NCBI GenBank assembly: GCA_035628055.1
Contig: DASPKO010000230.1
Coordinates: forward strand, 1-7,201
Source of the DNA: DASPKO01 sp035628055
GTDB taxonomy: Bacteria; Planctomycetota; Phycisphaerae; Phycisphaerales; UBA1924
Length of the DNA: 7,201 nt
Reading direction: 5' to 3'
The translations under genes were made by a program, and so were the position numbers. Below are positions 1-5,314 of the stretch, one piece after another. The notes under the pieces are model-generated. The model saw only the letters and a list, made by a program, of their open reading frames with translations, had not been told where the DNA came from and did not search any database. Every line of letters starts with the position of its first letter. The stretch's first letter is position 1.

Positions 1-394
1 AGTTCAGCTCGGTGGCCAGGGCCGCGATCTGCTCGCAGATGTGCCGCTGCTGGTTGACCTTGATGGGATAGACGCAGGAGTACCCGCCGGCGTACCCCTG
101 CTCGGCGATGGCGTCGTCGAAGGCCTTGCGGATCTCGCGGAGGCGGTGCTCGATGATGCCCGAGAAGCGGAGCAGCACGGGAGCGTGAATGCCGCGCTCG
201 GCCAGCCCCCGCGTGACCTCGAAGAGGTCGATCGCGGTGCTCGGGTCCTTGAAGGGGTGCACCGTGAGGTGACCACCGGCGTTGACGCCGAAGTATCCCT
301 TCCCCCAGTCGGGCAGACCGTACAGGCGCGCCGAGTCCTCGGTGGTCCACTTGCCGTGGAGGAAGGCGTGGCGGGTCGTCGAGATCGTCGCCAA
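1..394 (-). CDS. speA: Biosynthetic arginine decarboxylase, N-terminal part (cut by window edge)
   Basis: This enzyme converts arginine to agmatine and CO2 using pyridoxal phosphate, the first step of the agmatine route to putrescine and spermidine in the cytoplasm. 131 codons are visible; the family is about 630-660 residues, so roughly four fifths lie outside the window. Visible hallmarks are the early SARLYGLPDWGKGYFGVN block (about residues 21-38) and YPIKVNQQR (about 109-117), the family signature in which Lys112 is the PLP Schiff-base lysine. I chose the TTG start at 394-392 because GGGAGAA (398-404) lies just upstream and because the protein then begins shortly before the conserved block. 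The frame stays open upstream, so a GTG at 445-443 is possible. It lies 98 bp downstream of the membrane-protein gene on the same strand and could be co-transcribed or have its own promoter. The family call is very secure and the start codon moderately so. Confidence 0.93.
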   Translation of the reverse strand, partial: MATISTTRHAFLHGKWTTEDSARLYGLPDWGKGYFGVNAGGHLTVHPFKDPSTAIDLFEVTRGLAERGIHAPVLLRFSGIIEHRLREIRKAFDDAIAEQGYAGGYSCVYPIKVNQQRHICEQIAALATELN

Positions 395-492
395 GGGTTC
401 TCCCGGGGTAGGTGGGGGCGCGACAGCGCCGGGGCGGGGGGTCACGCCCCGCGTGTCAGCGCCGCAAAGTGTAGTGGGCGCGGGGCCGCGTG
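395..492 (-). promoter_or_regulatory. Intergenic gap upstream of speA, weak -10-like TACACT
   Basis: This 98 bp gap separates the stop of the membrane-protein gene from the speA start. On the minus strand the only AT-richer spot is TACACT (rc of 468-473), two mismatches from the TATAAT consensus and about 75 bases upstream of the start. I see no convincing -35 element at 17 bp spacing. The gap may hold a speA promoter or just be a spacer within a transcript. I see no terminator-like hairpin followed by a T-run. Confidence 0.25.
398..404 (-). promoter_or_regulatory. Ribosome binding site for speA (supports the TTG start)
   Basis: On the minus strand GGGAGAA precedes the TTG codon, with three bases between the motif and the start (five after the GGGAG core). 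It is a reasonable Shine-Dalgarno match and the main reason for preferring TTG at 394 over the in-frame GTG further upstream. Confidence 0.55.
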
Positions 493-1152
493 CTACGTCC
501 CGGCGCGCGCGGCCGGCCCATCCGCGGCGCCGGCGTCAGCGCCGGCGGCGGGCGCCGGGCCGACGAGCGGCCTGACCCACCCCGGCACGCGCACGGGCAC
601 GCCGGCGATGCTCACGTTCGGGCCCATGGGCCACGAGAACCGCGGGCGCTCCAGGCGCTCGAGCGGGACGCTGATCGGCGTCGCCCCCGAGCGGCGCAGC
701 AGGGCCGTTGGGAGCAGGTGGAGATGGCGCCCGTCGGCGGCGACGTGGGCGAGCCCGCCCAGGCCCAGCCACGCGATGCCGAACCCCAGGTAGAAGTTCG
801 TGCGCACCGCGTCGGGCGCCGGCGCGACGCCGGGGAACGCTTCGGCGAGGGGCCGCCAGATCTTCGTGGCCGTCTGGTGGCAGAGCTGCGACATCAGCCA
901 GGCGGCCATGAGCAGGTCGAAGACGATGAATCCGCCCACGGCCCAGGCCTTGGCGGCGTTGCCGGTCGGGCTCAGGACCACGCTCAGGAGGGCGGCCGTT
1001 CCGGCGTGCGTAGCCAGCAGGAAGATCGCCAACGGCCTGCCAATGACGCCGATCCCCGTGGCGATGTTGAGGCGGAGCGGCGGCGGCGCGGCCGGGTCGT
1101 GGTCGCTGGCGGGCGCGGTCGCGGCGTCGAAGTCAGGCCGGCCCGGGGACAT
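493..1152 (-). CDS. Uncharacterised integral membrane protein, 219 aa
   Basis: I do not recognise a named family. From the ATG at 1152 the product has a hydrophilic Pro/Ala/Asp-rich N-terminus (1-26). Hydrophobic stretches follow at about 28-60 (probably one or two segments), 71-89 and 119-138. The C-terminal part, about 144-195, is soluble-looking and rich in beta-prone residues (LHLLPTALLRRSG, then FSWPMGPNVSIAGVPVRVPGWV). The last 20 residues are a low-complexity Ala/Gly tail. The frame is open without interruption, and its hydrophobic pattern is coherent, unlike the Arg-rich overlapping frames on the other strand. An in-frame GTG at 1161 would add three residues. It diverges from the folate gene and precedes speA by 98 bp. 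I see no catalytic motif. A small membrane protein with a cytoplasmic or periplasmic C-terminal beta domain is the most I can infer. Confidence 0.7.
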   Translation of the reverse strand: MSPGRPDFDAATAPASDHDPAAPPPLRLNIATGIGVIGRPLAIFLLATHAGTAALLSVVLSPTGNAAKAWAVGGFIVFDLLMAAWLMSQLCHQTATKIWRPLAEAFPGVAPAPDAVRTNFYLGFGIAWLGLGGLAHVAADGRHLHLLPTALLRRSGATPISVPLERLERPRFSWPMGPNVSIAGVPVRVPGWVRPLVGPAPAAGADAGAADGPAARAGT

Positions 1153-1181
1153 GGCGCGCACACCGTATCATCGCCGCACCG
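1150..1181. promoter_or_regulatory. Divergent promoter region with candidate -10 TATCAT
   Basis: The starts of the membrane-protein gene (ATG at 1152, minus) and the folate gene (GTG at 1181, plus) are separated by only about 28 bp. The gap carries a local AT island, with TATCAT at 1166-1171 on the plus strand. That hexamer is two mismatches from TATAAT and ends nine bases before the GTG. Transcription would then begin at or within a few bases of the start codon, giving a leaderless or near-leaderless message. No -35 match is visible. The element is plausible but unproven. Confidence 0.35.
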
Positions 1182-1855
1182 TGACCGGACCGGGCCCCGG
1201 GGAACTTGCGCAGCAGAAGGCCGCCGCCCGGGCCGCGCTGCGCGCCGCCGAGCGGGACCGGGCGACGCGCCCGGGGGGCGCCGAGCTGGTGAGGTCGCTC
1301 TCGCACCGGGCCTGCGCGGCCCTGCTTTATTCCCCGTTCTTCCTGCCCGTGCGCACGGTGATGGTCTACTCGGCACTGCCGGGCGAGGCCGACCCCGAGA
1401 AGATCGCGGTGCAGGCGCTGGCGTCGGACAAGCACGTGGCCTATCCGCGCACCGACTGGGCGGCCCGGAGCCTCGTCCCGGCCCAGGTCGTCCGCCTCGA
1501 AGACGGGCCCGACGGCCTGCTCCCGGCGCGCGACCCCAGGGCCGCCGCCCTCGGCCTGCGCGAGCCCGGCCCGGATTGCCCGGAACTGGACCCGGGCGAC
1601 CTTGACCTGGTGATCGTGCCGGGCCTGGGCTTTGACGCCGCGGGAAATCGCCTGGGTCGCGGCGCCGGCTTTTATGACCGCTTCCTGGGGGCGCTGAGCC
1701 CGCGCGTCATGACCGTGGGGCTCTGCTTTGCAGAAGCCTTCATGCCGGCCCAGCCGGGGCTCCCGCACGGCCCGCGCGACATCCCTGTCCGCGCTGTTGC
1801 CACCGAAGCAGGATTGACGATGATCCGGGGGCCGGAGCACGTCCCGAACCCATGA
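1181..1855 (+). CDS. 5-formyltetrahydrofolate cyclo-ligase (methenyl-THF synthetase), 224 aa
   Basis: This cytoplasmic enzyme uses ATP to convert 5-formyltetrahydrofolate to 5,10-methenyltetrahydrofolate, returning a storage or inhibitory folate to the one-carbon pool. The family pattern is visible along the whole length. There is an N-terminal basic helix (KAAARAALR, about 13-21), a YSALPGEADPEK block with the conserved Glu69, and the C-terminal signature VPGLGFDAAGNRLGRGAGFYDR (146-167), which forms the nucleotide-binding part. Length is normal for the family (about 180-220). I prefer GTG at 1181. An in-frame ATG at 1151 would add ten residues with codons untypical of this gene (ACA, TAT, CAT), would extend past the usual N-terminus, and would overlap the start codon of the divergent gene. 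Neither start has a clear Shine-Dalgarno. The E. coli homologue is ygfA/fau; I leave the symbol blank. Confidence 0.9.
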   Translation: MTGPGPGELAQQKAAARAALRAAERDRATRPGGAELVRSLSHRACAALLYSPFFLPVRTVMVYSALPGEADPEKIAVQALASDKHVAYPRTDWAARSLVPAQVVRLEDGPDGLLPARDPRAAALGLREPGPDCPELDPGDLDLVIVPGLGFDAAGNRLGRGAGFYDRFLGALSPRVMTVGLCFAEAFMPAQPGLPHGPRDIPVRAVATEAGLTMIRGPEHVPNP

Positions 1856-1947
1856 CACGCGCCGCGCGGGCCACCCGGACCGCCAGAGTTCCCGGCCCGG
1901 AGAGTGCGCCGGCCTGCTTCGCCCCGGCCACCGATAGGATCACGCCC
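1856..1947 (+). other. Spacer between folate gene and L,D-transpeptidase gene
   Basis: This 92 bp stretch could be read as coding if the next gene began at the ATG at 1852, which overlaps the folate gene's stop (ATGA). That would add 32 residues, rich in Arg, Ala, Thr and Pro, in front of the basic region and membrane anchor, and there is no ribosome binding site for it. I therefore treat it as a short spacer, with the two genes probably on one transcript. TAGGAT (1935-1940) near its end could be a Shine-Dalgarno or, less likely, a -10 element. Confidence 0.4.
1936..1939 (+). promoter_or_regulatory. AGGA ribosome binding site deciding the transpeptidase start
   Basis: AGGA lies eight bases before the ATG at 1948. 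The competing ATGs at 1852 and 1966 have nothing comparable upstream, so this site supports 1948. Confidence 0.45.
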
Positions 1948-3354
1948 ATGACGCTCAGCTCGCAGATGGCCCGCTCGGATCGCCCTGCCGGGACCTGGGT
2001 CCGATCCTCGGGGCGCACGACGCGCCGCCGACCCCCGACCAGGCTCATCGCGCTCGCCGGCGCCGGGGCGGTCGCGCTGGGCCTCGCCGCCTGGGGAGGA
2101 ACCTGGCTGATCTGGGGCGGGGAGCCGGGACTGGCCGTCGCGACCGACCTGCCCGCGCCCATGGTCGGCGAGGCGGGCTCGCCCGCCGGTGCGCCGCGCT
2201 CGGGCACGAGCGAGCGCCAGGAGCCCGGGCTGGTGATGGAGATGGGCCGGGGGCCGATGAGCCCGCCGGATCGGGCTCCTACGACTCACGCGGACCGCGC
2301 AAGCTCCCAACCTCGCGCCGAGTCGAACGCCGCACCGTTGCCGGCCCCCGCGCCCGCGTCGGTCACGAAGCTCCCGGTCGGACCGGGCGGCCGCCCCCCC
2401 CATCAGCCGGCGCCATCGACGCCAGCCGTTGCCCCGAGCAGCGGGCCAGGGCCCGGCGGCACGGCCTCGCCCTCGAGACCCGCGACGAGCCCTGCCGCTC
2501 CCGCGGCCGCCAACCCGGTCGGCGCCGCCACGCCCGGCACCGAACTGGCGCGCTTTCTCGGCGCCGCCGAGCAGGCCCAGTCCGGGGGACGCCTCGTCGA
2601 AGCCCGCACCCTCCTGAATCGCGCCCTGCTCGAGGCCGCCACGACCGAGCAGGAACGGCACGGGCTGCGCACCTGGCTCGCCCAGCTCAACGAGGGCCTG
2701 GTCTTCTCCCCGGCCATCACGGCCGGAGACCCCATCGCCCAGGCCTACACGATCGAGCGGGGAGACTCGCTGGCTCGGGTCACCGCCAAGCTCGGCCTGG
2801 GCATCGACTGGCGGGCCGTGCAGCGCATCAACCGCATCACCGACCCGGGCCGGATCCAGGTGGGACAGAAGATCAAGGTCCTGCGCGGGCCCTTCCACGC
2901 CGTGGTGAGCAAGTCGGCCTTCCGCCTCGACCTTTACGCCGGCGAGCCGGTCCGGCCGGCCTCGGCGGCGGCGCGGGCCGACGGCGTCGGTCCAGGCTGG
3001 GTCTACATCTGCTCGTTCCCGGTCGGGCTGGGCGAGCACAACATGACCCCGGTGGGAACCTTCGTGGTCAAGCCCAAGAGCAAGCTGCTCAACCCCTTCT
3101 GGACCAACCCGCGCACCGGCGAGCGGTTCGACGCCAGCGATCCCAACAACCCCATCGGCGAGCACTGGCTCGGCCTCGACGGGGCGGACGAGCAGACCCG
3201 GGTCTTCCAGGGCTACGGCCTGCACGGGACGATCCAGCCCGAGTCGATCGGCAAGGAGATGTCGATGGGATGCGTGCGCATGCGCGCCGATGACATCGCC
3301 CGCGTCTGGGAACTCCTCGAAGAGGGCGTGAGCACGGTGCGCATCGTGCCGTGA
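1948..3354 (+). CDS. Membrane-anchored LysM and YkuD L,D-transpeptidase, 468 aa
   Basis: This is a predicted peptidoglycan-modifying enzyme: YkuD-fold L,D-transpeptidases use a catalytic Cys to form 3-3 cross-links or attach proteins to the wall outside the cytoplasmic membrane. In order I see a basic cytoplasmic stretch (RTTRRRPPTR, about 23-32), a single hydrophobic segment (33-56), a long Pro/Ala/Ser-rich linker (about 60-195), a short helical TPR-like region (about 200-255), one LysM domain (267-311, YTIERGDSL through VGQKIKVL) and a YkuD domain (316-467). The catalytic motif is intact: HGT with His426, then SMGCVRM with Cys442. An ATG at 1852 overlapping the preceding stop is the alternative start; I chose 1948 for its AGGA site and because it places the basic region and anchor near the N-terminus. 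The protein lies downstream of the folate gene on the same strand and converges on glyS/glyQS-type GlyRS. The family call is secure; the exact cross-linking role is inferred. Confidence 0.92.
   Translation: MTLSSQMARSDRPAGTWVRSSGRTTRRRPPTRLIALAGAGAVALGLAAWGGTWLIWGGEPGLAVATDLPAPMVGEAGSPAGAPRSGTSERQEPGLVMEMGRGPMSPPDRAPTTHADRASSQPRAESNAAPLPAPAPASVTKLPVGPGGRPPHQPAPSTPAVAPSSGPGPGGTASPSRPATSPAAPAAANPVGAATPGTELARFLGAAEQAQSGGRLVEARTLLNRALLEAATTEQERHGLRTWLAQLNEGLVFSPAITAGDPIAQAYTIERGDSLARVTAKLGLGIDWRAVQRINRITDPGRIQVGQKIKVLRGPFHAVVSKSAFRLDLYAGEPVRPASAAARADGVGPGWVYICSFPVGLGEHNMTPVGTFVVKPKSKLLNPFWTNPRTGERFDASDPNNPIGEHWLGLDGADEQTRVFQGYGLHGTIQPESIGKEMSMGCVRMRADDIARVWELLEEGVSTVRIVP
2394..2401 (+). repeat. 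Run of eight C in the linker of the transpeptidase gene
   Basis: Eight consecutive C lie in the Pro-rich linker (GGRPPHQP). A one-base length change would break the frame upstream of the LysM and YkuD domains. It is probably just a product of Pro codons in GC-rich DNA. Confidence 0.6.
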
Positions 3355-3372
3355 GGCGCGCGGCGCCGCGCC
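3355..3372. terminator. GC hairpin between two convergent stop codons
   Basis: Immediately after the transpeptidase stop, GGCGCG pairs with CGCGCC around a six-base loop. The core GCGGCGCCGC is itself a perfect palindrome. It sits in the 33 bp between the convergent genes, where a bidirectional terminator is expected. No real T-run follows on either strand (GGCGTTCTCT on plus), so intrinsic termination is uncertain. Confidence 0.4.
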
Positions 3373-3387
3373 GGCGTTCTCTCGGCC

Positions 3388-5115
3388 TCAGAGCCGCAGC
3401 TTCTCCGACAGATAGCCCGAGACCTTGCCCAGCGCGATCCGCTCCTGGGTCCCCGTGTCACGCTCGCGCACGGTCACGGTCTGGCTCGTGAGCGTCTCGC
3501 CATCGATCGTGAAGCAGTACGGGCACCCCGCCTCGTCCATGCGCGCGTAGCGCTTGCCGATGGATTGCTTGGCGTCGGTCTCGATGAACCCGTGGCGGGC
3601 GAAGCGCGCCGCCAGCTCGTCGTACAGCCGCTCGGCCACCTCGGGCATGCCGTCCTTGTTCACCAGGGGGAAGACCGCGGCCTTGATCGGCGCCAGGCGG
3701 GGGTGGAAGCGCATGATCTCCGGGCTGGCGCGGCTCTCGTCGCGGCTGTAGGCCTCGCAGATGAGGGCCAGCACCCCCCGGTCGAGCCCGGCGGCCGGCT
3801 CGATGCAATGGGGCAGGTAGCGCTCCCCCTTGCGCCCCCCGTTGGGCAGCACCTCGCCCCGCTCGGTGTCGAAGTAGTCGAGCTTGACGCCCGAGTGCTT
3901 CTGGTGCTGGGTGAGGTCGTAGTCGCCCCGGTGGGCGATGCCCTCGAGCTCGCCGAAGCCCGCGGCGGTGAAGGGGAAGCGGTACTCGACGTCGCTGGTC
4001 CCCTGGGAGTAGTGCGAGAGCTCGTCCTGCTCGTGCTCGCGGAGCTGGAGGTTGTCCCCCGCCAGGCCAATGGACCGCCACCATTCCATGCGGAAGTCGC
4101 GCCAGAACTCGTACCAGGCCCGGGACTCGTCGGGATGGCAGAAGAACTCGAGCTCGGCCTGCTCGAACTCGCGCGAGCGGAAGGTGAAGTTGCGGGGCGT
4201 GATCTCGTTGCGGAATGACTTGCCGGTGTTGCCGATGCCGAAGGGGATCTTCACCCGCGTGGTGTCCACCACGTTCTTGAACTGGACGAAAACGCCCTGG
4301 GCCGTCTCGGGACGGAGATAGACCTTGTTGTCCTCGGTCTGGGTCAGCCCGGCCCATGTCTCGAACATGAGCTTGAACGCCGAAGGCGCTTCGAGCTCAC
4401 CGCCGCAACGCGGGCACGGGTCCTGCAGGCCGGTCGCATTCAACTGCTCCGTAGCGACGTGTCGCACGATCTCGATCACATCTGGTGGCGCATCCGGCTG
4501 GCCGTTGACCCGGGTGGTCAGCCACGAGAGGGTGACTTCTGGATTGCGCACCAGCGCCAGGTTGGGTGCCAGCTTCTTCCCTCTCGTCCGCGCCCACTTG
4601 AGCAGTCGGGCCGCGTCCAGCCGCGGCGCCTGCGTGTCTTCGCGGCTGGGCTCAAACTCCTGGATCATGGACTTGAACCACTCTGACAGCGTCACGATGG
4701 TGTCCCACAACTGGTCCGCGCGAACGAAGTGACCGCACTTGGGACACTTCCGCATCGGGTCCGCAAACCCCGCCAGGTGCCCGCTGGCCTCCCACACCCT
4801 GGGGTGCTGGATGATGCATGTCTCCACGGGCACGCAGCGCACCTTCTCCCCGTTGGGTCCGCGCCGCCCCCAGCACGGGGCCATGATCATGTCCTGCCAC
4901 CAGGCCTCGCGCAGATTCTTCTTGAGCTGGGCGCCCAGCGGGCCGTAGTCCCAGAAGCCGTTGATCCCGCCGTAGATCTCGCTCGCCTGGTAGATGAACC
5001 CGCGGCGCTTGCACAGGGCCATGATGGCGTCCATGGACTTGGCGGCGCTCGCGGCGGGTTTCGCCGCGCCCGCGGGGCTGTCGGGGGCGGCGGCGCGTTC
5101 GGGAGCCTGGGACAT
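3388..5115 (-). CDS. glyQS: Glycyl-tRNA synthetase, homodimeric (alpha2) type, 575 aa
   Basis: This class II synthetase charges tRNA-Gly with glycine in the cytoplasm. It is the single-chain archaeal/eukaryotic-like and Thermus-like form, not the separate GlyQ and GlyS chains of most bacteria. Visible landmarks are KRRGFIYQASEIYGGINGFWDYGPLG (from about 36), VYLRPETAQGVF, motif 2 (FRNEITPRNFTFRSREFEQAE, 301-321), the HCIEPAAGLDRG motif 3 region (about 437-447) and a C-terminal anticodon-binding domain (from about 472) ending in GYLSEKLRL. Two CxxC pairs (Cys124/127 and Cys234/237) could bind zinc; some bacterial relatives have similar pairs. The N-terminus carries a 27-residue Ala/Pro-rich extension. 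I keep the ATG at 5115 because GGAG lies six bases upstream; the ATG at 5034 has no such site. Oddity: the Ser of the usual EPS motif 3 glycine pocket is Ala441. Confidence 0.96.
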   Translation of the reverse strand: MSQAPERAAAPDSPAGAAKPAASAAKSMDAIMALCKRRGFIYQASEIYGGINGFWDYGPLGAQLKKNLREAWWQDMIMAPCWGRRGPNGEKVRCVPVETCIIQHPRVWEASGHLAGFADPMRKCPKCGHFVRADQLWDTIVTLSEWFKSMIQEFEPSREDTQAPRLDAARLLKWARTRGKKLAPNLALVRNPEVTLSWLTTRVNGQPDAPPDVIEIVRHVATEQLNATGLQDPCPRCGGELEAPSAFKLMFETWAGLTQTEDNKVYLRPETAQGVFVQFKNVVDTTRVKIPFGIGNTGKSFRNEITPRNFTFRSREFEQAELEFFCHPDESRAWYEFWRDFRMEWWRSIGLAGDNLQLREHEQDELSHYSQGTSDVEYRFPFTAAGFGELEGIAHRGDYDLTQHQKHSGVKLDYFDTERGEVLPNGGRKGERYLPHCIEPAAGLDRGVLALICEAYSRDESRASPEIMRFHPRLAPIKAAVFPLVNKDGMPEVAERLYDELAARFARHGFIETDAKQSIGKRYARMDEAGCPYCFTIDGETLTSQTVTVRERDTGTQERIALGKVSGYLSEKLRL

Positions 5116-5121
5116 GCGGGA

Positions 5122-5125
5122 CTCC
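5122..5125 (-). promoter_or_regulatory. GGAG ribosome binding site of GlyRS
   Basis: On the minus strand GGAG is followed by six bases and then the ATG at 5115. It decides in favour of the longer N-terminus over the internal ATG at 5034. Confidence 0.6.
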
Positions 5126-5194
5126 GGTCGGGGCGTTGGGTGCGGCGCGGCCCGGGGGCACGGTGGGGGCAGGCCGAGGCGGGCCGGGGTCGCG

Positions 5195-5200
5195 ATGATA
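5195..5200 (-). promoter_or_regulatory. Candidate -10 element for GlyRS
   Basis: TATCAT on the minus strand, two mismatches from TATAAT, about 80 bases upstream of the GlyRS ATG and in the most AT-rich part of the gap. No recognisable -35 at 17 bp. Confidence 0.35.
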
Positions 5201-5301
5201 GGGTGCGCGAAAAACCCGCCCCCGGGCGAGCGAGCGGCGGAGGCGGGCAATGATGCGCCCTCCCGGGCGTTCCGTCCCGTTGTGCCCGCCCCCCACTCGC
5301 C

Positions 5302-5307
5302 AAGGAG
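5302..5307 (+). promoter_or_regulatory. AAGGAG ribosome binding site of the dockerin gene
   Basis: AAGGAG, seven bases before the ATG at 5315, is the strongest Shine-Dalgarno in the window. It fixes the start, because the same frame is open far upstream (to about 4994) across the GlyRS coding strand. Confidence 0.75.
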
Positions 5308-5314
5308 ACCCACG

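Larger units (their letters stand above)
5116..5314. promoter_or_regulatory. Divergent intergenic region between GlyRS and dockerin gene
   Basis: This 199 bp region must hold the promoters of two divergent genes. On the minus strand TATCAT (rc of 5195-5200) is a good -10 candidate for GlyRS, giving a leader of about 70-75 bases; I see no -35 consensus upstream of it. The CGC that follows makes the same nonamer, TATCATCGC, as in the other divergent gap (1166-1174). Toward the dockerin gene I see no convincing -10, only a weak AATGAT near 5249-5254. A small hairpin, CGCCC-TCCC-GGGCG (5256-5269), would lie in its leader. I see no T-box features (stem I with a glycine specifier, or the conserved T-box sequence) that might have controlled GlyRS. 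Confidence 0.4.

Noticed and set aside
41..793. Open frame of about 250 codons on the plus strand opposite speA
   Set aside because: The minus strand there encodes unmistakable arginine decarboxylase with YPIKVNQQR; the plus frame is its shadow.
490..1605. Open frame of about 371 codons on the plus strand across the membrane-protein and folate genes
   Set aside because: The product is extremely Arg/Gly/Pro-rich and without motifs, and it overlaps two better supported genes in other frames.
1672..3225. Long open frame on the minus strand opposite the transpeptidase gene (about 517 codons)
   Set aside because: It is antisense to a gene with clear LysM and YkuD motifs. Its translation is a low-complexity Gly/Arg/Ala/Val mix with no recognisable motif, as expected of mirror frames in high-GC coding DNA.
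3565..4218. Open frame of about 217 codons on the plus strand opposite GlyRS
   Set aside because: It is antisense to the conserved catalytic and anticodon-binding domains; the Val/Glu/Leu/Gly-rich product has no motif.
4994..5314. Upstream extension of the dockerin gene's frame
   Set aside because: It lies over the GlyRS start and intergenic region. A strong AAGGAG and a clear signal peptide fix the start at 5315.
5116..5314. T-box riboswitch controlling GlyRS
   Set aside because: I searched for the conserved T-box sequence and a glycine specifier and found neither; the presumed leader of about 70-80 bases is too short.
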